NCBI RefSeq assembly: GCF_014297595.2
Contig: NZ_CP060414.2
Location: 186,001-250,000, forward strand
DNA from: Neisseria musculi
GTDB taxonomy: Bacteria > Pseudomonadota > Gammaproteobacteria > Burkholderiales > Neisseriaceae
DNA: 64,000 bases
Direction: 5' to 3'
Below, one piece after another: positions 18,166 through 28,005 of this stretch (within the stretch, counting starts at the first letter, position 1; each line of letters begins with the position of its first letter). The notes under the pieces are model-generated. The model did no database searches and was not told where the DNA came from. It saw nothing but the letters and a program-made list of their open reading frames with translations. Made by a program: the position numbers and the translations under genes.

Positions 18166-20091
18166 ATGATTGAACTGAAAAACCTCACCCTGCGACGCGG
18201 CCCGAAAATGCTGCTCGATAAAGCCAATCTCACCGTCAATCCCGGCTGGCACATCGGCTTGATCGGCAAAAACGGAATCGGCAAATCCAGTCTGTTTGCC
18301 CTGATCAAAGGCGAAATCACGCAGGATGGCGGCGATGTACTGGTGCCCAAACACTGGAAAACGGCAGCGGTGGCTCAGGAAACGCCCGCGCTGGATATTT
18401 CCGCGCTCGATTATGTGTTGCAGGGCGATGCCGAATTGCAGGCTTTTCAGACGGCCTTGAGGCAAGCCGAAGCGCAAAATAACGGTATGGGTATTGCCGA
18501 ATACCACGCCAGGCTGGAAGAAATCGATGCCTACACTGCGCCCGCCCGCGCTGCCAAACTGTTAAGCGGCTTGGGGTTTTCGCAGGAAGAGCACGGCAAA
18601 AGCGTCAAAGCCTTTTCCGGCGGCTGGCGGATGCGTCTGAATCTTGCTCAGGCTTTGATGTGCCGTGCCGACCTGCTGCTGCTCGATGAGCCGACCAACC
18701 ACCTCGATTTGGAAACCGTGCTGTGGCTTGAAAACCACTTGGCAAGCCTGCCCTGCACGCAGATCATCATTTCCCACGACCGCGATTTTCTCAACGCCGC
18801 CACCGACCACACCGTTGAATTGTCCGGCCAAAAGCTCACGCTCTACGGTGGCAACTATGATTTCTACCAAAACGAGCGTGCCCAACGTTTGGCGCAGCAG
18901 CAGGCTGCCTACGCCAAACAGCAGGCACGCATCCAACACCTGCAATCGTTTATCGACCGCTTCAAAGCCAAAGCCACCAAAGCCGTGCAGGCGCAAAGCC
19001 GCATGAAAGCCCTGGCAAAGCTAGAGCGCATCGCCCCCGCGCACCTCGACAGCGAATTCAGTTTCGAGTTCAAAAATCCCAACTATATGCCCAATCCCTT
19101 GTTAAAACTCGAACAAGCCGACTTGGGCTACGGTGGCACCACCGTTTTGCACGGCATCGGCCTTTCTATCGAAAGCGGCGCACGCTACGGCCTGTTGGGC
19201 ATCAACGGCAGTGGCAAATCCACCTTCATCAAAGCCTTGACGGGCGAACTGGCTTTGCAGGGTGGCCAGATGGTGAAGTCCGACAAACTCAATATCGGCT
19301 ATTTTGCCCAACACCAGCTCGACACCCTGCGCGAAGACCAAAGCCCGCTTTGGCATATCCAGCAGCTTTCGCCCGAAGTGCGCGAGCAGGAAATCCGCAA
19401 TTTTCTCGGCAGCTTCAACTTTACCGGCGATACCGCCCTGCAAAAAACCGCGCCCTTTTCAGGCGGCGAAAAAGCGCGGCTGGCGCTGGCGATGATTGTG
19501 TGGCAGCAGCCCAACCTGTTGCTGCTTGACGAGCCGACCAACCATCTCGATTTGGATATGCGCCATGCCCTCACGCTGGCTTTGCAGGGTTTTCAGGGTG
19601 CGCTGGTTATCGTGTCGCACGACCGCAGCCTGCTGGAAGCCGCTGCCGACAGTTTCTTATTAATCGATAAAGGCCGTCTGAAAGCTTTTGACGGCGATTT
19701 AAACGATTACCGCCTGTGGCGGCTGGCGCAGGAAAATGCCGCCGTGCCCGCCGCTTCCGCGCAGGCGCAGAGCCGCAAAGACACCAAACGGCAGCAAGCG
19801 CAGATGCGGCAGGAAAAAGCCCGCCGCATGAAGCCGCTATGGCAGAAAATCGAGCGCGCCGAAAAAGAAATGGCTGCCCTAAACGATATTCAAACGGCTT
19901 GTGAAGCATTTTTGGCACAGGAAAGCGCTTATTCAGATGAAAATAAAGTAAAACTTCAGCAATTACTCACTAATTTGGCTGAAGTTAAGGTAAAATTAGG
20001 TAAACTTGAAGAGGATTGGTTGGGTTGGCAAGAAACGCTTGAGCAAATCGGGCGTGAAATCGAAGCACAGTTTGCCGATAGCGCCGGGTAG
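18166..20091 (+). CDS. ABC-F family ATPase (YheS-like)
   Basis: A 641-residue soluble protein with two ABC ATPase domains and no membrane segments. First domain: Walker A GLIGKNGIGKSS, signature FSGGWRMRLNLAQ, Walker B LLLLDEPTNHLDLET. Second domain: GLLGINGSGKST, FSGGEKARLALAM, LLLLDEPTNHLDLDM. A charged linker (ARIQHLQSFIDRFKAKATKA) joins them, and a coiled-coil C-terminal tail follows. ABC-F proteins act on the ribosome. The start at 18166 gives the YheS-like N-terminus MIELKNLTLRRGPKMLLDKA. It may be translation-associated rather than a resistance factor. Confidence 0.92.
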   Translation: MIELKNLTLRRGPKMLLDKANLTVNPGWHIGLIGKNGIGKSSLFALIKGEITQDGGDVLVPKHWKTAAVAQETPALDISALDYVLQGDAELQAFQTALRQAEAQNNGMGIAEYHARLEEIDAYTAPARAAKLLSGLGFSQEEHGKSVKAFSGGWRMRLNLAQALMCRADLLLLDEPTNHLDLETVLWLENHLASLPCTQIIISHDRDFLNAATDHTVELSGQKLTLYGGNYDFYQNERAQRLAQQQAAYAKQQARIQHLQSFIDRFKAKATKAVQAQSRMKALAKLERIAPAHLDSEFSFEFKNPNYMPNPLLKLEQADLGYGGTTVLHGIGLSIESGARYGLLGINGSGKSTFIKALTGELALQGGQMVKSDKLNIGYFAQHQLDTLREDQSPLWHIQQLSPEVREQEIRNFLGSFNFTGDTALQKTAPFSGGEKARLALAMIVWQQPNLLLLDEPTNHLDLDMRHALTLALQGFQGALVIVSHDRSLLEAAADSFLLIDKGRLKAFDGDLNDYRLWRLAQENAAVPAASAQAQSRKDTKRQQAQMRQEKARRMKPLWQKIERAEKEMAALNDIQTACEAFLAQESAYSDENKVKLQQLLTNLAEVKVKLGKLEEDWLGWQETLEQIGREIEAQFADSAG

Positions 20092-20157
20092 TTACCCATC
20101 TTTATTGGTCTGCCTGGTTTGCTTTTTCATAATTTTATTAAAACACGGGGATGCACA

Positions 20158-20322
20158 ATGTCTTATTCATCATTCAAACAGGCCATTTTACTGCTGGCTG
20201 CCAGCGAAATTTTGTTGGATGCGCAAACCAAAGCGCAAATCCGCACCGAAAACATGCCTACTTCTTCTGCCGGTTTGCCTGCGGCGGATCCAGCCGGAGC
20301 GGCTGTTGCCGCAACGCATTGA
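20158..20322 (+). CDS. Small hypothetical protein (54 aa)
   Basis: ATG at 20158 follows GGGGATGCACA. The product begins MSYSSFKQAILLLAASEILL, has a charged middle (TKAQIRTEN) and an Ala/Pro-rich end. No family is recognised. GCCTGCCGCC...AGGCAGG just after the stop can form a small hairpin. It may be real but is weakly supported. Confidence 0.35.
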   Translation: MSYSSFKQAILLLAASEILLDAQTKAQIRTENMPTSSAGLPAADPAGAAVAATH

Positions 20323-20422
20323 AAAGCAAAGCCTGCCGCCGCCCAGGCAGGGTCTATGCGCCAAGATAACTCCGGCGTGCTTTTGCACGCTTGCCGGCCT
20401 TTCTTTGCACGTGAAACAGAAT

Positions 20423-20956
20423 ATGAAAAAAATCATTGGGATAGTTGCATTAATCGGGTTGAATACCATAGGCATTCAAACGGCCTCAGCGAAAATCTAC
20501 ACCTGCGTGATCAACGGCGAAATAACCTACACCTCGCGCCACACGGGCAATTGCGAGGCTGCCAACCTGCCGCCCATCGGGCGTTACAGCAGCAGCCGCT
20601 ATGATGCCCCCCAAGTCTATACACCAGGCGCAGCGAAGCCCGAAGTGAAAAAACAGCAGGCTGCGGTTAAACGCGAGCCCGTTTCAGGGCAAGCCGCATC
20701 GGTGCCTGCGAAATACACGCCAGCCGCAGTTGCGCCCGCCCCCAAACTCTCAGGCAGCAACAGCCGCCGCAGCATACTCGAACAAGAGTTGGCCAACGAG
20801 CGCAAAGCACTCTCCGAAGCGCAACAGTCGCTCACTTCCGCCCGCACCGCCAAAGGCGGCACCATTGACCAGCAGCAGATTACCCAACTACAGGGCCATG
20901 TGCTCGACCGCCAGCAGAATATCCAGGCATTACAGCGCGAATTAGGGCGTATGTAG
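20423..20956 (+). CDS. Exported protein with DUF4124-like N-terminus and C-terminal coiled coil
   Basis: 177 residues from ATG 20423. A signal peptide (MKKIIGIVALIGLNTIGIQT, cleaved after ASA) leads to a short domain KIYTCVINGEITYTSRHTG with two cysteines, resembling DUF4124 segments. A Pro/Ala/Lys-rich linker follows, then a helical stretch (EQELANERKALSEAQQSL onward) likely to form a coiled coil. Longer upstream frames overlap other sequence and lack a start. Function unknown; periplasmic location is inferred. Confidence 0.7.
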   Translation: MKKIIGIVALIGLNTIGIQTASAKIYTCVINGEITYTSRHTGNCEAANLPPIGRYSSSRYDAPQVYTPGAAKPEVKKQQAAVKREPVSGQAASVPAKYTPAAVAPAPKLSGSNSRRSILEQELANERKALSEAQQSLTSARTAKGGTIDQQQITQLQGHVLDRQQNIQALQRELGRM

Positions 20957-20978
20957 GGTTTGGATTGGCACAATATAT

Positions 20979-21007
20979 TTCAGACGGCTCAAAAAAGGCT
21001 GTCTGAA
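20979..21007. terminator. Near-perfect inverted DUS hairpin
   Basis: TTCAGACGGCT and GGCTGTCTGAA pair, with one G-T position, around an A-rich loop. It lies 23 bases after the exported-protein gene. Confidence 0.6.
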
Positions 21008-21374
21008 ATATTTTCAGCTATGAAGCATCTCTGCAAAACCGGCTAAGAGCCTGAGTATTGATTGCGCCATCCCAGACAGGGCTCGTCAGTCAATCCGCTT
21101 TATTTCCGTTACGGCGTTACCACGCTTCAGCCCGAAGAAAAAGCTTTTGCAAGCCGCCCGAGCAGCCATAGTTCTCTATTGCCTGTATTGTTTCCAGCCT
21201 GCTGTCGGGTAGCGGAAAATAAAGTCAATTCACGCTCACCATATTGCCCGCCGGCTGAAAATAAACACAAGACGGGAAACTTGATACACAAACAGCATAA
21301 AGCGGAACAACGGCATCATGATTTTCAAACGGCCTTAACCAGTTTTACAGACTGGCGGTTTAAAAGATACTGCA
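21008..21374. other. Intergenic region, no supported gene
   Basis: The open frame at 21062-21385 has no protein-like character and no ribosome site. No repeats or uptake sequences were seen. Confidence 0.3.
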
Positions 21375-21986
21375 GTGTTCGATAAAGCAATCTCCGGTGC
21401 CAACCGCTTCGATTTCGGCAACACTCATGCAGAAAACACCGATTTGGTTGTATTCGGCAACCACAGCCGCAGCGGCGATACCAAACTTGCCGCCAAAAGC
21501 GTTGCCCTGATCGGCAGCCACCGTTTTGAAAATCTCGAAATCAACAGCGAAGATTTGGCGGTGATCGGCGATATCGATTCAAACGGCAAATTTATCCTTA
21601 ATGCCGAAAACACCCATATTTCAAACGGCAGGGAAATTGCCGCCGATTTTCCGCAGCAGGTGTCTGAACATCCGGCAGGTGAAAACGGGGCAGAAGCAGC
21701 GGCAGAAACACCCGTTGAAACCCCTTTTGAAATCCCCGCCGAAACACCAGCTGCCGAAGCCGCCGCCCTCCAAATACCCGGTTTGTTGGAAGAGGCCGGT
21801 TTCGATTGGGATGATGCAGAAACCGGGCCGCAAGGGCAGGCCGCTCTTGGCAGCCATTATCAGCCCCCAACCGAGCAGCCCGGTTTGAGCTTATCGGAAG
21901 AGCCGGTTTTGCCCGAAAACCCGGTATACCCGGATATTCTTCAGCCTGAAATCCAAACCCCAATTCAAGAAAATCCCATCATTTGA
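21375..21986 (+). CDS. Bactofilin-like repetitive protein with acidic Pro/Glu tail
   Basis: About 203 residues, with GTG at 21375 the only nearby start and no clear ribosome site. The first 85 residues show a short periodic beta pattern (TDLVVFGNHSRSGDTKLAAK, then SVALIGSHRFENLEI and LAVIGDIDSNGKFILNA), like the right-handed beta-helix of bactofilins (polymer-forming cytoskeletal proteins). The rest is acidic, rich in Glu, Pro and Ala, and looks disordered. The open frame extends upstream without an ATG, so a lost 5' end is possible. The bactofilin link is by pattern only. Confidence 0.5.
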   Translation: MFDKAISGANRFDFGNTHAENTDLVVFGNHSRSGDTKLAAKSVALIGSHRFENLEINSEDLAVIGDIDSNGKFILNAENTHISNGREIAADFPQQVSEHPAGENGAEAAAETPVETPFEIPAETPAAEAAALQIPGLLEEAGFDWDDAETGPQGQAALGSHYQPPTEQPGLSLSEEPVLPENPVYPDILQPEIQTPIQENPII

Positions 21987-21996
21987 TTAATCAAAC

Positions 21997-22025
21997 AGGC
22001 CGTCTGAAAAACGTTCAGACGGCCT
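21997..22025. terminator. Inverted AG-DUS pair
   Basis: AGGCCGTCTGAA, five bases, TTCAGACGGCCT, then TTTGG. A strong stem 11 bases after the preceding stop codon. Confidence 0.7.
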
Positions 22026-22347
22026 TTGGAGCTTTGTTATGAATAGAGAAAAAGTCGAAGGCTATGTTTTCATTTTGCTATTTATTTTTTCTATTTACTC
22101 CGGCGACCGGCAATTTTTGTAATTGTGTAGCAGGGTGGTCATTCGTTTCGGGTGTCTGCCGGCATAGATTCGACATTCTGGCCTGAAAGGGCGGGTATGA
22201 GTTTGTACAACTTTCAAATAATGCCGGCCCGGGGCCCGGCATTATTGCGCAGGCCGTCTGCAACCGGTATGGTCGTCCGCTTTGAAATATCCGCGGCATC
22301 GGCCGGGCTTGCCTTATGCTTTGATGTAATGCCTACGGCCTGCCAGG

Positions 22348-22431
22348 ATGCGCCTTTCTGTCACCAAAAACCTGATGACGCACAACGATGTGGTGATTGT
22401 TGCCACCGTGTCGGCAATATACGGTATTTGA
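22348..22431 (+). pseudogene. Duplicated internal fragment of uvrB
   Basis: These 84 bases match uvrB at about 22906-22982 with a few changes, and form a complete mini-frame: [30 protein letters not shown], stop. In UvrB the corresponding text is [20 protein letters not shown]. The fragment ends where the homology ends, in a stop. The surrounding 22026-22513 contains AG-DUS copies (near 22252 and 22500) and no other gene. Confidence 0.75.
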
Positions 22432-22513
22432 TAGGTTTTCCGTAAAACAGCTTTCAGACGGCCTTTGTTATAATATCTGTTTTGTTTTGTGAAGCTTAAA
22501 AGGCCGTCTGAAA

Positions 22514-24547
22514 ATGTCTGAACCGCAAATCATTCAATATGCCGATTCCCCTTTCAAACTGCACCAGCCTTTCCCGCCTGCCGGTGATCAGCCCGCCGCG
22601 ATTGCCGGCCTGCTCGAAGGGCTTTCAGACGGCCTTTCCTATCAAACCCTGCTCGGCGTAACCGGCTCGGGTAAAACCTATACCATGGCCAACGTGATTG
22701 CGAAAAGTGGCCGCCCCGCCATCATCATGGCGCACAACAAAACGCTGGCGGCGCAGCTTTATGCCGAGATGCGTGAGTTTTTTCCCGAAAATGCGGTGGA
22801 ATATTTCGTGTCTTACTACGATTATTACCAACCCGAGGCCTATGTTCCATCGCGCGATTTGTTTATTGAAAAAGACTCTGCGATTAATGAACACATCGAG
22901 CAGATGCGTCTTTCTGCCACCAAAAACCTGATGACGCGCAACGATGTGGTGATTGTTGCCACCGTGTCGGCGATATACGGTATCGGCGATCCCACCGAAT
23001 ACCAGCAAATGGTGCTGTCGGTGAAAGAGGGCGGCAGCATCAGCCGGCACGACATCATTTCCACCCTGGTTTCCATGCAATACGAGCGCGGTGAAACAGA
23101 TTTCAAGCGCGGCTCGTTCCGAGTGCGCGGCGATGTGATTGATGTTTACCCCGCCGAAAGCTCCGACAATGCGCTCAAAATCAGCCTGTTTGACGATGAA
23201 ATCGACCGCTTGGATTTGTTTGACCCGCTCACCGGCAGCCAGGTGCAGCGGGTAGGGCGTTATACGGTGTTTCCCGGCAGCCACTACGTTACCCCGCGCG
23301 AAACCGTGTTGCGCGCCTGCGAATCCATTAAAGAAGAATTGCGCGAACGCACCGCTTTCTTCACCCGGGAAAACCGCCCCGTGGAAACCCAGCGCATCGA
23401 GCAGCGCACCCGCTTCGATTTGGAAATGCTCTATGAAATGGGCTTTTGCAAAGGCATCGAAAACTATTCGCGCCACTTTTCCGGCAAAAAAGAGGGCGAG
23501 CCGCCGCCCACGCTGATGGATTACCTGCCCCCGAACACTATTCTGTTTATTGATGAGAGCCACGTTACCATCGGCCAAATCGGCGGAATGTATAAAGGCG
23601 ATGCCAGCCGCAAACAGAATTTGGTCGATTACGGCTTTCGCCTGCCTTCTGCGCGCGACAACCGCCCGCTGAAATTTCACGAATTTGAAAAAATCATGCC
23701 GCAAACCATCTTTGTTTCCGCCACTCCCGCCAAATACGAAGAAGAGCACGCCGGCCGGGTGGTCGAACAAGTGGTGCGCCCCACCGGCCTGGTTGATCCG
23801 CAAATCATCATCCGCCCCGTTGCCACCCAGGTAGACGATCTGCTCAGCGAAATCAACGAGCGCACCGGCAAAGGCGAGCGCGTGTTGGTCACCACGCTCA
23901 CCAAACGCATGGCCGAGCAGCTCACCGATTATTACAGCGAGCTGGGCATCAAAGTGCGCTACCTGCACAGCGACATCGACACCGTTGAGCGCGTTGAAAT
24001 CATCCGCGATTTGCGCTTGGGGCTGTTTGACGTTTTGGTCGGCATCAACCTGCTGCGCGAGGGTTTGGACATTCCCGAAGTGTCGCTGGTGGCCATACTC
24101 GATGCCGACAAAGAAGGCTTCCTGCGCAGCCATCGCAGCCTGATCCAAACCATAGGCCGCGCCGCCCGCAACGTAAACGGCGTTGCCATACTCTATGCCG
24201 ACAAAATCACCGACTCGATGAAAGCCGCCATCGAAGAAACCGAACGCCGCCGAGAAAAACAGATGAAATTCAACGCAGAACACGGCATTGTGCCGCAGCA
24301 GATCAATAAAAAAGTGAAAGACATCATCGATGGTGTGTACCACGATGATGCAGGCAGCGGCAGAGGCCGTCTGAAAGGCAAAGTGAAAGTGGGTGAAATC
24401 CACACCGAAGAAGACGCGGTTAAAGAAATTACCCGTTTGGAAAAACAGATGCAGCAGGCAGCGAGGGATTTGCAGTTTGAAGAAGCGGCGGTGTTGAGGG
24501 ATAAGATTCGGGGGATTAAAGAAGGGCTGTTGTTTGGAGCGGAGTAG
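22514..24547 (+). CDS. uvrB: UvrABC excinuclease subunit B
   Basis: UvrB verifies damage and loads UvrC in nucleotide excision repair. 677 residues, full length. Landmarks: Walker [17 protein letters not shown], the beta-hairpin region [17 protein letters not shown], Walker [15 protein letters not shown], helicase motifs [25 protein letters not shown] and QTIGRAARN, and the C-terminal UvrC-binding UVR helices ([20 protein letters not shown]). A DUS lies just before the start and another within the first codons (22622-22635). Confidence 0.98.
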   Translation: MSEPQIIQYADSPFKLHQPFPPAGDQPAAIAGLLEGLSDGLSYQTLLGVTGSGKTYTMANVIAKSGRPAIIMAHNKTLAAQLYAEMREFFPENAVEYFVSYYDYYQPEAYVPSRDLFIEKDSAINEHIEQMRLSATKNLMTRNDVVIVATVSAIYGIGDPTEYQQMVLSVKEGGSISRHDIISTLVSMQYERGETDFKRGSFRVRGDVIDVYPAESSDNALKISLFDDEIDRLDLFDPLTGSQVQRVGRYTVFPGSHYVTPRETVLRACESIKEELRERTAFFTRENRPVETQRIEQRTRFDLEMLYEMGFCKGIENYSRHFSGKKEGEPPPTLMDYLPPNTILFIDESHVTIGQIGGMYKGDASRKQNLVDYGFRLPSARDNRPLKFHEFEKIMPQTIFVSATPAKYEEEHAGRVVEQVVRPTGLVDPQIIIRPVATQVDDLLSEINERTGKGERVLVTTLTKRMAEQLTDYYSELGIKVRYLHSDIDTVERVEIIRDLRLGLFDVLVGINLLREGLDIPEVSLVAILDADKEGFLRSHRSLIQTIGRAARNVNGVAILYADKITDSMKAAIEETERRREKQMKFNAEHGIVPQQINKKVKDIIDGVYHDDAGSGRGRLKGKVKVGEIHTEEDAVKEITRLEKQMQQAARDLQFEEAAVLRDKIRGIKEGLLFGAE

Positions 24548-24634
24548 GGTTTGAAGTAGGGTTTATTGATATTCAATTAATAAGAGAGTTGGAAAATGAA
24601 TGTTTGAAGGACATTATCAGATGGCAGAAGGGTT

Positions 24635-25237
24635 TTGATATCAAACCCTCGGAAGGAATTGATTGATAAACCTGAAAGGGTCGTGTCCGGTTTTGGTAGA
24701 GCAGTTTGTGGTGGTGCACCCAAAAGGGGTAAAAGACAATTCTTTATTTTAATAGAACAAAAATCTTCGGCAGGAGAAGCAAAGTGCCCTATTTGCGGGA
24801 AAAAGACATATTTTATAAGGGCAACAAACGGAGGGAGCTTTTGGTGTGATGTTTTGGGTATCCCCTGGACACCGCATCCTTGTATGAAATATGAAAAATA
24901 CTCAACAGAAGTTAAAAGGTTGGAAAGCAACAATTTAGAGCTGATTGGTGCGGTATTTAAAGTTATTACACCTGATCGATGGGAAAAGCTTAATTTGGTT
25001 TATGTAAAAACATTGAATGGAAGCCTTAAGATTGTTAAAACAGAATACTCTGGCGTAAAAGGTTTATTGGGTATGATTTGCGGAGTTATGGATACTGGTA
25101 TTTTTCCTATCGGAAAACCTGAATCTTCAGTAAGATTATGGAAAAGAAAGAGATTGGAGGATAGCCTATATGACGATGATATTGATGAGCTGCATATACT
25201 TAAAAAACCTGATAATAAAAAAGGCCGAGAGAAATAA
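24635..25237 (+). CDS. Hypothetical zinc-ribbon protein
   Basis: About 200 residues, with the start uncertain (TTG 24635, or TTG 24658 after GGAAGG; no ATG). It carries CPICGKKTYFIRATNGGSFW, WTPHPC and an earlier Cys, suggesting a zinc ribbon with Cys and His ligands. The remainder is a beta-rich domain without recognised family. Codon use is more AT-rich than in uvrB, so it may be acquired. The frame ends just after a run of six A at 25217-25222, and a second open frame continues the protein-like sequence (next entry). Confidence 0.55.
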   Translation: MISNPRKELIDKPERVVSGFGRAVCGGAPKRGKRQFFILIEQKSSAGEAKCPICGKKTYFIRATNGGSFWCDVLGIPWTPHPCMKYEKYSTEVKRLESNNLELIGAVFKVITPDRWEKLNLVYVKTLNGSLKIVKTEYSGVKGLLGMICGVMDTGIFPIGKPESSVRLWKRKRLEDSLYDDDIDELHILKKPDNKKGREK

Positions 25238-25497
25238 CCAAACAAGATGTTATTGATAAGTTAATTGACTATTTGGATATAATTTTTACAGGAATGATGG
25301 ATGAGAAACAATTTTTCTGTTTGCTGCATAATCAGCCATTAGGTTTCAAAAGATTTTTTCTAAATGATATTAACATTATCAGTTTGTTTGATTGCAATTT
25401 AAAATTCAAATACAAAAATACTGCGAGAGGATTGGATAAGTTGAATGCAGTTAAGTTAAATATCAAAAAGCAAGCAGGTATTAAAAAGCAAGTATAA
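25218..25497 (+). CDS. Possible out-of-frame continuation of the preceding gene
   Basis: This frame has no good start. It reads PREITKQDVIDKLIDYLDII onward into FTGMMDEKQFFCLLHNQPLG and ends KQAGIKKQV. One extra A in the A6 tract upstream would join it to the preceding frame, giving one protein of about 290 residues. Either the tract has slipped or the two are separate. Function unknown. Confidence 0.4.
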
Positions 25498-25498
25498 G

Positions 25499-25530
25499 GT
25501 GTGCATCTTTGGGGCACACACTTTTCTTTG
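25499..25530 (+). terminator. Rho-independent terminator
   Basis: GTGTGC (25499-25504) and GCACAC (25514-25519) form a stem followed by ACTTTTCTTT, directly after the stop of the preceding frame. Confidence 0.6.
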
Positions 25531-25607
25531 GATTTTCGTTACCGTGTGTCGGGCTGGGTTGCCATATTATTTCCTTCACGTTTCCGTTCCCCGCGCTCAA
25601 GGCCGTT

Positions 25608-25900
25608 GAAGGCGGTGTCGGGCCGGTACGGCGGTGCCAATGCCGTCCATCGCCCGTTCGAAAGAGGCCGGCAACGTTGTGCCGCTATCCTGCAACGCCG
25701 TTTCAAGGCGGAAAAGCCAAATGGGAAACGGGTAAGGGCTGCCACGGAGCTCAATAATGCGGGGGAGGGGTTGTATCTTTCTTCGCTGATGGATTGGTTC
25801 AACAAGGCAATCATCGGTTGCCGGGTTCGATGCCGGTGGGGAAAAGCGCAACTGTTGCCGCTGACGGACTGGTTTAACGGAGAAATCATCGGTTGCTGAA
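25608..25900 (+). pseudogene. IS3-family transposase, left remnant, copy 2
   Basis: Nearly identical to 149-449: the same LYLSSLMDWFNKAIIGC and LTDWFNGEIIGC segments with the same stop. The homology to copy 1 starts abruptly at about 25608 (GAAGGCGGTGTCGGGCCGG), so the first 50 codons present in copy 1 are missing. Homology with copy 1 runs on through about 26263. Confidence 0.6.
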
Positions 25901-26063
25901 TCCCACAACCCGGCGCTGTCGATTCGGTCGGTAAGATATTGAAAGAAGCATTTAAGCAATCAAGATAGTATGTGCAAGTGTCAATGCCGTTGATGTATTC
26001 TTTCGGCAACAACCAAGCCGTACCCTGCTTTTGTAGGGCATTTTTCTGTTTGGTATTGTTAAT

Positions 26064-27014
26064 TTATGCTGTTAATCCGTAACGGGTTTTGTCGTATTCC
26101 GTTTGGTTTTTCAAAATGTAGAAAGCGATGGTTACCAGCTTTCGCATAATTGCAACAATAGATGAGTTTCGGCGGTTTTTTCCCGGCTTTCAGACGGCCG
26201 ATAAAGGCGGGAAAGGCGTTCATGCGGTAGGCGGCCAATGCGGGCATGTATAGGGCTGCCCTTAAGTCGGACTTGCCTACCTTTGAAATCCGTTCTTTGC
26301 CGTTTACGCTTGTTCCCGGCTGATGCCGTTTTGGACCCAAACCGAAATAGGCGGCCAGTTGGGCAGCGGTATCAAAGCGTGATGTTATGGTCGAGAGCAA
26401 AACGGCGGCGGTGTTTTCGCCTATGCCTGTGATGGTTTTCAGGCGTTGGCGGTTTTTGTCGTAATCGGGATTGGCTTTGTAAAAGCTCTGCAAGTCTTTT
26501 TTAAGCGTCTGCAAATAGCGGCTCAAGTAGTCTATCGTTGCCTTTATGTGCCGTTTCAAGTAATTGGGGGCTGTTTGATACTTGGTCAGTTCTGCCGCCC
26601 GTTGTTTTTTGATGCGAGCTATATAGCGGGTCAGTTCCTGAAGCTGTTTTTGTTCGGACGGCTGCGGCTGCCATGTTTCGGGGTTCATGGCCTTGCAGTA
26701 GCGGGCGATGAGTTTTGCGTCTTGTTTGTCGGTTTTGCTTCTTTGCAATACGGCGTTTGCGAAGCCTTTTATTTTTCTTGGGTTGTCCACGCTCATTTTG
26801 TAATGGCTGTTGAGATATTCGGCCGGCGGTCTATAGCAGGTTCCCGTTGCTTCGCAGCAGCAGTGCAGGCTTGGGTTGGCGTTATGGCCGTTTAGCATGC
26901 TTTCAGCTCGGCTTAACCTGTGGGGCTGTTTCCGAATCGGTGTTCGTAAAAAAAGCCGTCTGAAATCAGACGGCAGTCTATGGTTACTTTGCTCACGTCT
27001 ATTCCCAAGTACAT
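26064..27014 (-). pseudogene. Piv/IS110-family recombinase, two frameshifts
   Basis: The reconstructed gene is about 316 codons. It begins MYLGIDVSKVTIDCRL (27014) with the first catalytic Asp, but that frame stops after 33 codons at 26913-26915. The main frame then carries LHCCCEATGTCY (the Glu), SKTDKQDAKLIARY (Asp pair), TGIGENTAAVLLSTI and AYFGLGPKRHQPGTS. Near 26161 it shifts again: the family end AIMRKLVTIAFYILKNQTEY is readable only in another frame and stops at 26064. Piv-type recombinases accompany Neisseria filamentous phages. Inactive as written. Confidence 0.75.
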
Positions 27015-27253
27015 GGTGTTTTACCTTATCAATGCGGGCTTTGCGCCTTAGATAGTGTTCAAGCTTGATGATTGGGGTAAGCCCCCGCTTCAATCTTTGG
27101 GACATGTTTTGAACATCGGCCGTACTTGCGAAGTCGGGGGCTTTATGCCTTTATGGGGCGCTGCCCCAAACCCCGCAATTCCCGCAGTTTCTGCCGCTGA
27201 TTGGGCGGCGGCTGAGGCAGATTTTCTCAATTCCACACCCAAATCGGATAAAC

Positions 27254-27619
27254 TCAAACCGCTGCCGTTTTCAGACGGCAACGTACCGAGACCGCGCCCG
27301 ATACCCTTGGCAACAGAAGAAATCGCACCACCCCCGGCAAATTATCCAATGTGGCTCCTGCCGTCATAACGGCATGATGCGCGGCACCCAAGTCATTACC
27401 TTGTTTAATCGAACTTCCCAATTGTTCAGAATAAATATCAACGGCCTTTGAAGCTGCACTGCCGACTGCACCCGCAATAATTGCGGCACAGGCCGTCTGA
27501 GTAATTTTTGACGGCACTTTTACCTGATTGCCGTATTTTGTCGGCACAACTTGGGTCATCACGGCGTTTGTTGCTTCTTCATGCGTTTGATGGCAGATTC
27601 GGCCTACCTGATAACCCAT
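27254..27619 (-). CDS. Phage protein downstream of the coat gene, probably truncated
   Basis: 121 residues starting 10 bases after the coat stop. Includes QTACAAIIAGAVGSAASKAV, likely a helical or membrane segment. In Neisseria filamentous phages the TspB-like adsorption gene lies downstream of the coat, so this could be its neighbour or its remnant. The frame ends before an Ala-rich stretch in another frame (27090-27281), suggesting a further shift. Not assigned to a family. Confidence 0.35.
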   Translation of the reverse strand: MGYQVGRICHQTHEEATNAVMTQVVPTKYGNQVKVPSKITQTACAAIIAGAVGSAASKAVDIYSEQLGSSIKQGNDLGAAHHAVMTAGATLDNLPGVVRFLLLPRVSGAVSVRCRLKTAAV

Positions 27620-27628
27620 GACTGCACC

Positions 27629-27853
27629 TTAGCCTACAGAGTCTGCACCGCGTTTGCCGATGCGCACGAGCGCAAAGGCAATAGAGATGCCCACTACCAC
27701 CGCGCCAATCGCCAAAACGCCTGCTTTCAAACCGCTGATTTCGGTTTTGATGGTTTCCAGCAGATTGGCATCATCGGCCAATGCAACGGCAGGCATGGCG
27801 GCCATTGTGGCAACGGCCAAGCCTTTGTACATTTTGTCTTTCAGGTTTTTCAT
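27629..27853 (-). CDS. Filamentous phage major coat protein
   Basis: 74 residues: a long signal sequence (KDKMYKGLAVATMAAMPAVA, cleavage expected after ALA), then an acidic amphipathic segment (DDANLLETIKTEISGLK), one transmembrane helix (AGVLAIGAVVVGISIAFALV) and a basic C-terminus (RIGKRGADSVG). This is exactly the architecture of inovirus pVIII. GAAAGGAAAAAATC precedes the ATG. Confidence 0.85.
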   Translation of the reverse strand: MKNLKDKMYKGLAVATMAAMPAVALADDANLLETIKTEISGLKAGVLAIGAVVVGISIAFALVRIGKRGADSVG

Positions 27854-28005
27854 GATTTTTTCCTTTCAAAGTTTAGTAAGTAAAAACAGGTTGGCAGTGT
27901 TTAAAGGGTCAATTCAAGGCACACCGCCCAGGCCCTGAATCTTTGTTCAGCTTTCGTCAGAGTAGTAAACGTGGTCTTTAAAAGCACACGGGAATACGCG
28001 CACGG

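Noticed and set aside
22625..24403. 592-codon open frame antisense to uvrB
   Set aside because: Mirror frame of a high-GC gene; low-complexity His/Phe/Ala composition, and uvrB on the other strand is certain.
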